A stretch of 64,000 bases of DNA from Mesotaenium endlicherianum (GCA_009602735.1 WELA01005691.1:186001-250000), one strand, 5' to 3'. Numbered from the stretch's first letter, positions 43,526 to 54,450 are shown. The notes: generated from the letters alone by a model not told the origin. Numbers and translations are program-made.

Positions 43526-45860
43526 TCAATATTTCAAGACCTCCCAGGGCAACCCCTCCCAATGATAATGTTTTGCCAGTTTGCCAACAATTTTGGCCTG
43601 CCCCAAATGCCCATCCAGTAATTCGTCATGCGCTTGACTCAGTAAGAGAGACCTTATTTCCAAGTTATTAGGAATGACCAACTTCAGCCTTCCTGAAGTA
43701 GTTTCAGTCACCTAGACCCCTGCTTTAAGCCGGTACCCGAGTGCAGTAGCACAACACACACCAGTTGTGGGGCTAGGCTCAAATGTTGGGTCAGAAAGGT
43801 AGGCTTTCCTAAGTTGTTCAAGGAAGGACTTTTTCACCTTTAGAAAAGTGAGTGCACACAGGACTTTATCTACAGCATGCTGACTAAAGTTCCTTTCTTG
43901 GAAGTCAGGTCTTCTAGAGAGTGCATCAGCGGGATTCAACTTCCCTGGTTTGTAGTCGATCTGGACTTGGAATTGCTCCTGCGGTTCTCCCTCCTTGACA
44001 GCTTGGACTTCTTCTGAAAGTGAGTCAGAGCTAGATGATCTGTAATCACCTTAAAAGCTTTACCATGTAAGTATGCTCTCCACTATTTGAGCACATGAAT
44101 GATAGCTAGCAGCTCTTCATCATGCACTGAGTAATTAATCTCGGTTGGATTAAATTTCATTGACTCGTACAACACAGGGTGCCACTCTTGCCGTACCTTA
44201 CCATCCATTGTGGTCTTGTCAACAGGCTGCAACAAATTAGCAAAGTCAGAGGCATCAGTGAATACCTGCACGGGTTTGCTGGGGTCATACACGGCTAGCA
44301 CTGGAGCAAAACAAAGGGCATCTTAAAAGGTCTAGAAGGCAGCGTGCTGCTCTTCCCCCCACACATACCCTATATCTTTCTTAGTAAGGTCAGTCAGTTT
44401 ACTAGCCTTGGTAGAATAATTCTCAATAAATCTCCTATAGTAGTTTAGCCAACCCGAGGAAGGATCTAACTTCAGAGATTGACTGTGGTACTGGCCAGTC
44501 CCTTATGGTGTGGACTTTCTTAGCATCCACACTCATGCTCTCTTTACTGACAACGTGGCCTAAGAATTAAATGCTTTCCTTAAAGAAATCACACTTGCTC
44601 ATTTTAGCATATAACTGACTTCTTCTCAAAATGTCCATGATTGTCTTTAAGTGTTCAGCTTGCTGAGCTTGATCTTTAGAGAAAATTAAATTATCATCTA
44701 AGAAAACTTGCACTATTTATCCAAATAAGGCCAGAAAATGTCATTCATATCACCCATGAAGGTCGCAGGAGCATTAGTCAGTCCAAATGGCATCACGTTG
44801 AACTCATAGTGTCCATATCGTGGGCAGAAGGCAGTCTTGTGTTCATCCCCCTCAGCAATTCTGATTTGATGATAACCGCTCTTGAGATCTATCTTACGGA
44901 ACACCTGAGCACCAGACTGGGTATCAAGCTAGTCCTCGATTCTGGGTAAAGCATACTTGTTCTTTATCGTAATTCTGTTCTAGGCTCTATAATCCACACA
45001 CATCCGCGTAGTGCCGACCTTTTTTATAACAAATAGAGTGGGTGCGCCGCAAGGTGATTTACTGAGGGATATATAACCATTTTCCTCAAGCTCTGCATTC
45101 TGTGTTTTCAACTCCTCGCTCTCCACATAAGACAAGCCATAAGTGCGTTGCCACAATGGCTGACTCCTGAGTCATAAATCAATTCTATGATCTACTTCCC
45201 TCTTAGGGGGTAGTCCTGGAGGCATATTAAATGCATCCGTAAACTGAGCAACAATTTTTGCAGCAGTAGGGTGCTCCGGAGGGCTTACCTTTTTCTCCAC
45301 CACTTCTTCAAGTTGAGGAGGTACCTCTCTTAGCAGCAGAAGGAACATTCTGTCTTCCTTCTGGTTCCAGCTTTTGACAAACTCCATTGCATTCAGCAAC
45401 TTGCATCCTTATGGACGCCTCTTCTTTTCCTTCAGTTGCCATCCACACAAGACAAGAGGAAGAGCACTGGTGGGTGCCACGTTAGTCTGCCCATTACTGG
45501 CTTCTCTCACTTTAACTGTACCTCTGCTCAAACACACTTCAGCTTGATGTCTATTAAGCCAGGACCTGCCTAGCACAAGATCATAAAAGCCAGTGTTGAG
45601 TACCTCAAATGTAAGCGTTTCAGTTAGAACTGCAATGCTAGAACCTAACTGGACCTCAATAGGCTTGGTTATAACTCCTCCCGGGATACTTGAGGCATCT
45701 CGAAGGAATATTTTTCTATTTCCTTGGGTGACAGTAGGCNTCCTTGGGTGACAGTAGGTAGCCTTAGCCGCTTAACTAAGTCCTTATGGATTAAAGTATG
45801 TGACGCCCCTTCGTCAACAAATGCCCTAACCTTCCTACCTGCAATCATGCAAAGCAGTAG
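43526..45860 (-). pseudogene. Ty3 family I pol, 5' part: protease, RT, RNase H, integrase zinc end
   Basis: Protease: FVDEGASHTLIHKDLV near 45780-45830. RT entry: FNMPPGLPPKREVDHRIDL (45172-45399), then [20 protein letters not shown] and [20 protein letters not shown] (44713-44904). RNase H: VFTDASDFANLLQPVDKT and NYSVHDEELLAIIHVLK (44083-44301), then NPADALSRRPDFQERNFS (43712-43939). Integrase zinc end: GQAKIVGKLAKHYHWEGLPW (43526-43711). Broken; the rest of integrase is missing. Confidence 0.8.
45740..45740. other. Single N at an assembly join
   Basis: The N lies between TCCTTGGGTGACAGTAGGC and TCCTTGGGTGACAGTAGGT, two copies of the same 19-bp word. This looks like a contig overlap left unresolved. 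Confidence 0.85.
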
Positions 45861-46118
45861 GATAGGGGGGACTGTCCTGTCCTAACTTTCGCATTGTTCT
45901 CCTGACTTAGCAAAGATATGTTGGACATCAGGTGGAACAAGAGCATCTAGAGTGTGCACTCTCTGGATGTCTATATTGCTGATGGTCTCCTTTATCTGGT
46001 TGTCAGGCATGCATAGTGAATCCAGGATCCATATTACCTGCTACGAGGGCAGCTAGTGACGACTCACTATCTCTAGCATCCTCACAGTCAGTAGACTGGA
46101 TTACTGACTGTTGCTGTC

Positions 46119-47159
46119 TTATAAAGGCTGGTCTTTTCTCTTGACCTTTGGAAGGTGCTTGTCTCGACACTGCTCTCTGAAGTGACCTGGCACCTGGCAA
46201 TGGAAGCAAATCGATTTTGCTGAGGCTGGACTCGGTTTAGTCCTACCACCACCTCTTCCATAGCCGCCTCGAGAGAAACCACCTCTCCCTCTAGACTGTA
46301 TAGCATTATACTCATACTCATATTCATCACCTTGATCATCCTCAGCCTGGTTTTCTTCAATTGCATTGTAGGAACCGTGGGGCTTTTTGACAACCTTAGA
46401 CACCGAAGCATTACTCTGGCGCTTGTGATTGAACTGCTGCTGATCCCAGGCATCAGCATCCTGGATCAAATCAGCCAGTTTCTCATACTTCTTTTCAGCA
46501 AAATGACCAGAGACTTCAAATTTCAAGCCATACCTGAAGTATGCTATCCTATACCGTTCTGGCAAGTCTGGCTGCTTCATCATGTTCTCCTGGAACTTTT
46601 GAGCAAACTCAGCAACTGAAGTGGTCTGCTTCAGTGTCAGGGAGATCATCACGTAGATAGCTTTCTCCTGCTGGTTGATGACATCAAACTTCTCATGCAA
46701 CTTCTCGACAAACTCTACCCACGTAGGGTCACCGAGTTGCTGAGCCTTACGCTCCCCTTTCCAGTAAAGCCACCAGTCTGCGGCACTGCCTTTTAGTAGC
46801 GCACCGGTGTGCCTAACCTTCTCGTAATCTTGCAGTTCTGGGTAGTTCTCCAGCCATTAGCCCTGGATGCCATAAGTTCTTCAACCGTACGCTCGTCAGC
46901 GGGCTGTCCTTCCCTCCTTTCCGCATCCTCAGCAGCCTAATTGTTCTGCTAATCTAGCTCTCTCCTCCTCAGCTTGCTATGCTGCGACTGCAGCAATAGC
47001 TGCTGCGTCATCTGCAGCCTCTCTAGCTGCAATATCTGCCACTGCGTCAAAATAGGTACGGGTTCCCGCTACATGGCTTCCCGCCTGGTTTTTGATATTC
47101 TCCTTATCTTGGTTCTCCATGTCTCGGGAATTGCTTGTTTGAGACCTTGTCCTTACCAT
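46119..47159 (-). pseudogene. Ty3 family I gag
   Basis: Starts MVRTRSQTSNSRDMENQD just after the primer site and continues with an Ala-rich helix. The gag block EKAIYVMISLTLKQTTSVAEFAQ...RIAYFRYGLKFEV follows, then an Arg/Gly-rich stretch (SRGRGGFSRGGYGRGGG) and a zinc knuckle CFHCQVPGHFREQC near 46150-46200. The knuckle binds RNA in particles of this class. Broken. Confidence 0.8.
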
Positions 47160-47193
47160 ACAAAGAAGACTGTGATAACTGCTCGGATACCAC

Positions 47194-47913
47194 TGAAATA
47201 AATCGACTTACCAAATAGGCGATTAACAATTAAGAAAGATCTTTATATCAGCAAGTAATCTTTATGGATTTTCCGTTAACTGATTAAACAGCAAAAGGAC
47301 AACACACTAGCAGTGAACAACACTCATAAGTCAAATGCGAGTAAACTAGCATCAATAATGCAATCAGTAAAACGCATACATAAGCAAGGTTAGAAGACAG
47401 TGCGTATCAATGGCTTGTCGCCTTGGATTCAGATCTCTCTCATTAAGCTGTACAAGAGAGTTGGCCACGTTTTCAACTGCCGAACTCGAGAGCAATGCCT
47501 AGCATATGTACATAAAATGAGTTTACTGTTCAACGGCCAGTGCGATGGCACCGCCTACCCAGGAATTAACCACGTTGGTAGAACCTCGGTTAACCAAATC
47601 CACCGCCATTTCCATCATACCGAATAGCCATCCATCATCGGGATGTCATCTGGCCAGTCATCTAGCATATCATACATAGATGCATGTCGAGGCAGTTCGC
47701 TGCTACCGAGTACGGAAGTCAGCTGGCTGTTAAAGAATGTGTCAGCAAGCTGACTTAAGTAAACTTCAGCCTGCTGCTTCCGGCTGAGTCATTAATCTGA
47801 TAATAAATATTAACTCCAGCAGACCGATTATCAAGTAGAGTTCAGTAGTCTGGACTTAACTAACTATTGCATTTAAATGAATATTATATCTACCATTATA
47901 CCGATTCATTACA
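47194..47913 (-). repeat. Ty3 family I LTR (minus strand)
   Basis: 720 bp; in plus coordinates TGAAATAAATCGACTTACC to CGATTCATTACA. The primer site is adjacent at 47179-47192, and the family purine tract (AAGTTGGAGGGAT in minus sense, degenerate) is adjacent at 47914-47930. It therefore acts as a 5' LTR for copy C and as a 3' LTR for 47914-48634. Confidence 0.85.
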
Positions 47914-48634
47914 ATCCCTCCAACTTAACTTGTTGTCGCCTCGACAACATTAAATTGCAGAGTCTTATATTAGGGAACTGAACCTGCCCAACCTCCCCCA
48001 CTGACTGCCTCTTCAGCCTGTCACCTCGGGGGTTGAGCCCCGGCTCCCGGATCAGGAGACGGAGATCTGGACCCAGATCTGGATAGCCCTATAGGTCTGT
48101 CAGCTGGCCTTCTAAAGAACCGCGTTTGTTCTAAAGTTGGACCTCGAAGAGAACGAAGGATGGTAGCCTGCTCTTCAACCACTTGGGTGTTCATCCCCAC
48201 ATAGACAGGCATTCCAGTAGGATGCTGAAATACATTGGCAAGAGGTACATGTCCCTGAGCGAAGGAGGAGGCCGGCATACCTCTGGCCCACCCGCGTGGC
48301 CCTCTTCTGGCACTCCTGTCCTCTGGGGATTTCTGCCTGTGTCTGCTGCCAAGTACAGTCAGATCAGCTTCTTCCCCTGCTTGGGCAGGTGGGCTGGGGG
48401 AGCGAATGCGGGGTCCAATTGCCTCCATGACCGGGATCACGTTCCATATACCTGATCTTGGTTCCTTAGGAAGTGCACCTGCCTGCCCCTGGGTCTCCTG
48501 AGTACCAGCTCCTGATGCTTCTTCTCTGCCGTGTTCTTCTCCTTCCTCCTCCTCATCCTCCTCCTCTGAGAGAGGTGTAGTCTCGTCCCACTAGGTCGTC
48601 CTCCTCCGTGGTAGACATGGACTAGTCTACTGAC
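47914..48634 (-). pseudogene. Extra 3' ORF of Ty3 family I, terminal part (copy C')
   Basis: The minus-strand frame (48021-48440) matches the tails of copies A and B. It shows SPSPPAQAGEEADLTVLGSR, RGPRGWARGMPASSFAQGH, VPLANVFQHPTGMPVYVGM and TQVVEEQATILRSLRGPTLE. Upstream of it are acidic and Arg-rich stretches as in copy A. The last part, before the LTR, is AT-richer and ends with the purine tract. Function unknown. Only the last third of the ORF is present; it stops at 48634 against family II integrase. Broken. Confidence 0.7.
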
Positions 48635-49503
48635 CAAGATCGAGATCGAGATCCGAGGTTTACTAGTAACTTTTGGCGGTCATTGTTTACTTCCATGGGG
48701 ACCAAGTTGAGTATGAGCACTTTCTATCATCCTCAGACAGACGGGCAGAGTGAGAGGCTCAACAAAACTCTGCAAGAGGTGCTTAGGATTTCTACTATGA
48801 AGGACCCTTCAGAGTGGGATAAGAAGCTACCAGGGTTGGAGTTTGCCTACAACAATAGCATGCAGGGATCCACCAAGCAGTCACCATTCGCTATGATTTA
48901 TAGGCGAGAAGTATATCCTCCAGGGATCATGTTGTTGGAGAAGGCCAAGAAGACTCAAGTTCCTACTCCGCAAGCTTTTATGGAGCTGATGGCCAACACT
49001 TAAAATATGGCGAAGACGTGTATTCGGAAGGCACAGGAAGAGCAAGTCAAGCATGCTAACAAGCACAGGAGGGAAGTGACATTCCATGTGGGTGACAAAG
49101 TACTCTTGTCAACAGAGAATTGACCTTTCACGGGCAAGAGGAAACTGCGGGCACGGTTTACAGGTCCCTTTGTGGTGCTCAAGGAGGTTAATCCAGTACC
49201 CTACAAGTTTGAACTTCCTTGAGGCTGGCGTATCCATGATGTCTTCCATGTCATTTGTTTGCGGCCATACGTTGACACGAATGGAGGACATCCAGGACGA
49301 CTACCTACACCGCCACCACCGGTTGAGAACGATGTTGTACTGGAGTATGAAGTGGAGGCGAGTGTCGGCAATCAACGAGTCAAGCGAGGTTTCACAACAT
49401 ATTCAAGAGTATCTAGTCAAGTGGAAAGGCTACCATGCGGACAACAACACTTGGGAGCCAGAGGCCAAGTTGTCTCATTGTAAGAGTAAGTTGAGGCGTT
49501 AGC
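48635..49503 (+). pseudogene. Ty3 family II integrase C-terminal half and chromodomain
   Basis: STFYHPQTDGQSERLNKTLQ is the diagnostic end of the integrase core with its Glu. EWDKKLPGLEFAYNNSMQGS and KQSPFAMIYRREVYPPG follow, then the C-terminal domain with FHVGDKV-like text. A chromodomain ends the region: HIQEYLVKWKGYHADNNTWE, with the aromatic cage-type W and Y. The chromodomain is thought to guide insertion to histone-marked chromatin in this group. Broken. Confidence 0.8.
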
Positions 49504-49546
49504 TGCAGAATGCGTCGAGGACGTCGCATCTTGAGGAGGGGGATGA

Positions 49547-50339
49547 TGTAAGGACATAGGTTTATAAAGTACATTTTTGAGTTCCATGAAAGTATATTTT
49601 AATTGCATAGTAGCGTAGAATGCTCTTTTTTTTGACATTTGATATAAAGTTTATCAAATTGGTTAAGTATTGAGCGAGTTACGGGTTTGTGAAGTTAGTT
49701 AGTTCTGAGGTCGGTTGACTACTGTCCTTGATTTGCGATGAACGTAACCGTCGGATTGATCGATTGCGTCGAGCGATCTGGCCCGTTAGAGTGAACTCGA
49801 ACCTTTACGTAAGTTCGGCTGACGCGGAGTGCCAACAAGGTCGATTTACCTAGAAGTTTCGATTTAGCCTAGCACTCTTAAGATAAAATATTCTAGTAAT
49901 GTAGATGCATGTATGTGGACATCAATTCGACTCGACACGTCAGATGAGATTGAACGAGAATTCTTGCTACGATACTATGTTTGACGCTATATCTAGCATG
50001 CATTTGTAAGGGGAAGGTTGCGCCGGCCATAATATTTAGCATAAGTTTGCATTTAACTTGTGATTAGCTTGAGGATTTGGTAGCCTATTTGGACGCTTAC
50101 ACCTCTGACTTAATTCTATGTGTGTGAGTAATTTCGCATGTGGTTATGTGCAATTCACCAACTCGAAATCCGCAGTCATAGCGTATATTAAAGGCTCCAA
50201 GAGATACCTCTAGCACTTTCCTCTTAGAGTTCTTTAACAGCAAAGAGTGACTGAATTTGACGTAGAGGTGACAATTTCATCTATCCAGGGTGTTTCTGAG
50301 CACTAGGTAGGCTTGAAAATTGCAACCTTCCCTCTCTCA
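49547..50339 (+). repeat. Ty3 family II LTR, diverged copy
   Basis: Starts TGTAAGGACATAGG directly after the purine tract. It shares long blocks with 10681-11415 (CTGGCCCGTTAGAGTGAACT, GGTCGATTTACCTAGAAG, CGACACGTCAGATG). The end is less certain: ...CCTTCCCTCTCTCA at 50339 fits the other copy's ...TGCCCTCTTCA. A TGGTATCCTCGC primer-site-like word lies about 20 bp further on. Confidence 0.65.
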
Positions 50340-50695
50340 GCATGGCCTCTATTCTTGAAAGTGGTATCCTCGCAAGCGAGTTGAGGATATCGTGACAAAA
50401 AGGGAACAAAATATTATGCTAGTTTAGAACATAGTCAGGGCCATGGCATAGCTATCTTGCTACGAGTTGAAGCAAATTTTCAAAGGAACATAAGTATTGC
50501 CAGTGGCCAGAATTCAACAGCATCAACTACTGCTATTGAAACGAGTATTGTAAAGCGAGCTAAGTGGTACAAGAAAGTGGGTTTCTAGTAAGAGCCTGGG
50601 GACAAAGCCACTATTGAGTGCATATTTGTAGGTAGGTGTGGGCACCGCTGCAGGCAACGCATCAGCAAATTAGTATAGTTAGTGGGAAGGTGTGC
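50340..50695. other. No recognised gene; possible element leader
   Basis: Contains GTGGTATCCTCGCAAGCGAG near 50361, which could be a family II-type primer site after the LTR. The rest has no open frame with a motif. Confidence 0.35.
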
Positions 50696-50790
50696 CAAGG
50701 CTACGCCATACGGTAGTACACTATGTACGCTATGCACACTAGTACGCACCCTTTGCACGCTTAGTACGTATTAATGTTGACATCACAACA
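50696..50790 (+). repeat. hAT-like left end
   Basis: CAAGGCTACGCCATACGG followed by GTACGCTATGC, TAGTACGC and TGCACGCTTAGTACG, like the ends at 21905 and 41289. The 8 bases before it (AGGTGTGC) are not found after any right end in the window, so it is half of an element or a decayed one. Confidence 0.55.
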
Positions 50791-51215
50791 TTAAGTTCCG
50801 ACGTCAACAATAATTGAAGAAATGTAGCACGTGTGGAAGTACAATTGTACCTTTTAAAAGCAAGCCGAGTAGCAAAAAAACAAAAAAATACAACAAAAAT
50901 GTACGCTCGACAAATACTTGAAGGCGCGCGAACAGGCGTTCAGAAGACAGTGTCCGTGACCATTTCCATCCGTAATTCGGCTATGGTTGTCATACTTAGT
51001 CCAAAATTGCATGGTGCACTTTGCATGAGGCGAAGAAGTTGTCTCCGTTCCGAGGCAATGAAACGTTCCCGCACGTAATCTTTGCCATTTGGCGTAGATA
51101 TACCACTTTTGCTTGCTATTCTCCACTTTGCCTGACATAGCGTAGAAAAATTTGTCAACGCCCTTGGCGTGGATGGGCGTAGATCTAGTTCCTGGGGCAT
51201 ATTTCGCAGTTAATT
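50791..51215. other. Unassigned sequence
   Basis: A long minus-strand frame (50854-51300) runs through it and into the integrase fragment, with text such as GVDKFFYAMSGKVENSKQKW. I recognise no domain in this part, and it may simply be open by chance. Confidence 0.3.
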
Positions 51216-51503
51216 TTAATCTTTTGGCCAAATCGATTTCAGTGTGTCCTTGACCTGCTCGTCCTGTGCCTTCGGAATGCACGTCTTCGCCATGTCCCAT
51301 GTCTTGGCCACCTGCTTTATAAATGCTTGTGTAGTAGAACCATGAGTCTCTTTAGCCTTCTCCAGCAAGATGTTCCCCGGATGATGTACTTCTCTCCCAA
51401 AAATTATGTTGAGTGCATGGTCAATGGAGACATTATGAATGTAAGATTGGAAAGCCTGCACCCATACAAGATTGATTAGGTCTTTGCGGAATTTCCTTGC
51501 CAT
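51216..51503 (-). pseudogene. Ty3 family II-like integrase fragment
   Basis: NVSIDHALNIIFGREVHHPG, NILLEKAKETHGSTTQAFIK and TCIPKAQDEQVKDT match the integrase C-terminal region at 48880-49060 (IYRREVYPPG, LLEKAKKTQVPTPQAFME). It lies on the opposite strand. Only about 95 codons. Broken remnant. Confidence 0.65.
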
Positions 51504-51529
51504 CCATTTTCTTAAGCTGGAACAAGGAG

Positions 51530-52230
51530 GGGATTACAAGATCCTTGAGCACAACACTGGGGAAAGATGGTGAAAATCATCCACTTGCTACGGGAATGCC
51601 AGCATCAATTCCCACTTGTGTATGTGATAGAAAACGTACACCCAAGACTAGACTACAAAGAGATGAAGCGTGGAACTCCATGGCTAACTTTGAACTCTAT
51701 GCTGGAACATCACGCACCACTAAACGATGCAAGGCATGGAGGGTTGTCTCATCGAGCAAGGATATTCTGGACCAACGGAATTCCAATCGAAATCTTGAGA
51801 GCTATGAAGATGATCTCACGACGATCTCTTGACGCTCGATCAGGGTAGGACGCGCTACGAGTCAATACCAGGCCAGTGACAAGAAGGGATACTTACCCTG
51901 AGTACTGCGTCAACGAGCCAGGACAGCCAACTGGGGCCTTGCCTACCTTTACAGCATACCCCAAGTCCTGAGCTTTCACAAGAGGAGGAGCAGGAATGGT
52001 CAAAGACGCAAATGTCAGGGATGCTCTGCGGGAAGAACCTTGTGCCATGGAAAAAGGACTGCTTAAAAATACCACACAGAATAGTTCAGCACATTAGTGC
52101 AGTTTGACAACCATAAGCAGCCAAGATCTTTGGCAACATGCATGATTGGTCAGCATACTATGACTTGCTTGCTGGATACTATCATGACCTGGCAACAGAT
52201 GACCTTTCCCAACGCGCCTATGCCAAGACC
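51530..52230 (+). pseudogene. DNA cytosine-5 methyltransferase-like fragment
   Basis: From 51567 the frame reads LVYVIENVHP, with ENV at 51630-51638. This fits motif IV of cytosine-5 methyltransferases, where the Glu assists base attack. About 40 residues on come GGLSHRARIFWTN (51744-51776), like the HRAR-FW-N block of DNMT3-type enzymes. In the same general frame there follow VNEPGQPTGALPTFTAYPKS and an AMEK block, and later CMIGQHTMTCLLDTI, which fits the last motif region. The usual Pro-Cys motif would lie upstream and is not seen. The enzyme class methylates cytosine in DNA. Here it is a broken fragment inside retroelement debris, so it is probably cargo of an element rather than a host gene. 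Assignment rests on motifs only. Confidence 0.55.
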
Positions 52231-52730
52231 ACCAAAGGTGACAATTGGAGAATTTGTGGTGCCAATGTCCAATCAGGGACCCGACAGAATCGTACGCCAA
52301 TGTCAAGAGGTAACTCCGATGCGCAAAAATGCAGCAAGAGAACCCAAGGGCACGAACATCTCTCTCAGAGAGGCCGGAATACATGAACTTGCACAATTAA
52401 TTGAAATAATATATCAAATGGATAACACGACAGCTGCGCTGACAGCACCTCAGAAAAGAGGACATACTCCCATGACAAACACGAGACCCACGCCCTCCTA
52501 GCTTTGGAAGGACGTCATTGAGGTTGAGCCGCCAACAACAGAAGAACCATCTCGCCGACAGGCTACACCGCCGTGGCTAAGGGAGGAGTCGCCTATGCTA
52601 AAGAGAGGACCATCATCCAGGGGCGAAGAAACGCTTGAAGAGCAGCAGACGTTGCCAGCAGTACGGAGTAACTCTTATGCGCGAGGCCACCATAGAAGAG
52701 GAGGATTCAAGGTATAACATGCTTGGGAGA
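52231..52730 (+). other. Open stretch downstream of the methyltransferase-like fragment
   Basis: Plus-strand text VTIGEFVVPMSNQGPDRIV, SLREAGIHELAQLIEIIYQM and a charged Pro/Glu/Arg-rich tail (EVEPPTTEEPSRRQATPPW). No domain recognised. A purine-rich word GGAGGGGAAAGAAAAAC at about 52741 could be a polypurine tract, which would make this the end of an element's coding region. Confidence 0.35.
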
Positions 52731-52839
52731 ATATTACTTGGAGGGGAAAGAAAAACTGACAATTGAATTTAGAAATTATTTGAAGTTTAAGAAAACATTA
52801 AGACAAGTTTTTCTGCTCAGCATGATCCAAAAAGAACGA

Positions 52840-53018
52840 AGATGTACGACATGTGCGACCTAACGTGGACACATGAAGTCCGTGCCTTTTCTTCATCAAA
52901 CATTGTATTAGTATTATAGATAAACACAAACTAAGCAAAGAAGGATTTCAATACAGCACACACTATAGCAAACAAGCAAACAGTAAAACTAAGCGTACTT
53001 GCAAACGGCTTAACCCTG
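52840..53018 (-). repeat. hAT-like right end
   Basis: Ends CTAAGCGTACTTGCAAACGG then CTTAACCCTG at 53018. Its reverse complement CAGGGTTAAGCCGTTTGC resembles the hAT end. RT sequence begins directly after it, so the insertion was in a Ty3 pol region. The following 8 bases TTTAGAAG have no partner next to a left end. Confidence 0.55.
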
Positions 53019-54450
53019 TTTAGAAGTGGCTACCACTATACTCGCATCGCTGGACCTGACATAGAGAAGACGGCGTTCAGGACAAGAAATGGAGATTTTG
53101 AGTTCATGGTCGTGCCGTCAGAATCACCAACGGCCAGCAACTTTCTTGACTTTTATAAACACCATATTTCAGCTTATGTTGGATAGGTTTGTGGTGGTAT
53201 TCATTCACTACATTCTTACCTACAGCAAGACCCTGTAAGAGCTCGCAAGGCACTTGGAAAAATTCCTTAAAGCCTTGAAGTAAAACAAGCTAATTGCAAA
53301 GGAGTCAAAGTACAAATATGCTAAACAAGAAGTGGAATTCCAAGGTCTCGATGTGATCGCTGGTGGCATTAAAATGGACTTCAAGAAGACCACGGTGGTG
53401 GAGGAATGGCCAACCCCCACGACCAAGAGAGAAGTTTAGTCATTCTTGGGATTTTCCAATTGGTACAGGAGATTCACCCAAAGCTGCTCCAATATAGCAG
53501 TCCCCCTCACTGACTTAGAAGGAGAATTCAAAAGTCATACGTTTGGACCAAGAAAGAGGAGGAAGCATTTTAACAATTGATTGACGATATTCTCGATGCT
53601 CACACTCCCAAGTCCACATCCAGATCGGCCCTTCCACGTCATCACCAATGCATTATCTACGCAATAAAAGCAATCCTGCTTTAAGACCAAGGCGAGGGAC
53701 TGCAGCCCATGGCCTACGAGTCAAGGAAGCTAAATCATGCGGAGCAAAATCAACCAACCAAGGAGCGAGAGGCGTTGGTAATTATACACGCCTTGAAAGT
53801 TAGGCCTTGCTACGTGGAAGGACGCAAGGTGCTGGTCACTACAAACCACGAGGCGTTGAAGCACCTCCAGACGCAGCCGTATCTCACAAGAGGACAAGCA
53901 AATTGGAGGGGAGACCTCCAACAATACAACATCGAGATTCAATACCAACCCGGTAAGACAAACCCAGCCGACCCCCTTTCAAGACTACAGGTAAGCGGTT
54001 GCCACAACCTTGCATATGGATCTGGAGGCACAATTTTCAGCCGCCTATGAAGAGGACCCCTATCACAAGAATGGACAAGCAGCCTTGAACCATACAAGAA
54101 GCGAGAAGGCAATTATTGGGTGAGGCAAGACACGGGCCAAAGATGTGTTCCTAATGACATAGACTTTTGGCTCTTGCTTCTACAAGAAGCACACGATCGA
54201 CAATCCTCTTGGAGGACACATTGGCATATTAAAAACCACACGCGTGCTAGCAAGGACTTATTGCTGGTCAGGCATGTCAAAGCAAGTCAAGGAGTTTTGC
54301 AAGATTTGTGATACGTACCAAAGAATCAAGCCATCACAAAAGGCAGTAGAACTCCTCCAATTATAACTAATCCCGGCAAGGCAATAGACGGATATCTCCA
54401 CGGACCTTATCGTGGACCTGCCCTTGTACCCCGAAGCCATAATGCAGTAC
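53019..54450 (+). pseudogene. Ty3/gypsy pol fragment of a further lineage (RT, RNase H)
   Basis: RT block FRSGYHYTRIAGPDIEKTAF, thumb EVEFQGLDVIAGGIKMDF with VVEEWPTPTTKREV and FLGFSNWYRRFTQSCSNIAV, then RNase H MAYESRKLNHAEQNQPTKER, LVTTNHEALKHLQTQPYL and QYNIEIQYQPGKTNPADPL (53709-54000). The start of integrase is faintly visible to about 54440. Plus strand, broken in several places. The RT begins exactly at a hAT-like end. Whether it belonged with the methyltransferase-like fragment 0.8 kb upstream cannot be settled from sequence alone. Confidence 0.75.

Larger units (their letters stand above)
43516..47913 (-). mobile_element. Ty3/gypsy element, family I copy C (3'-truncated fossil)
   Basis: Minus-strand order: 5' LTR (47194-47913), primer site TGGTATCCGAGCAG (47179-47192), gag (about 46119-47159), protease (about 45750-45850), RT (about 44700-45400), RNase H (about 43900-44330) and the integrase zinc end (43526-43711), where it stops. 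Broken, about ten or more interruptions. One N at 45740 sits between two copies of a 19-bp word and is an assembly join. Sequence continuing past the LTR at 47914-48634 is also family I internal sequence; see Part 2. Confidence 0.85.
48635..50339 (+). mobile_element. Ty3/gypsy family II, 3' end copy (integrase, chromodomain, LTR)
   Basis: Starts inside the integrase core at DRDRDPRFTSNFWRSL-like text, goes through the chromodomain near 49395-49500, a purine tract GAGGAGGGGGATGA and an LTR from 49547. This is the half of family II that the copy at 7420-11415 lacks. Broken, few interruptions. Its left edge abuts minus-strand family I sequence. Confidence 0.8.

Noticed and set aside
50696-53018. 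A single 2.3-kb hAT element carrying the methyltransferase fragment
   Set aside because: The 8-bp flanks do not match and the interior has retroelement pieces in both orientations. It is kept only as a question in the findings.
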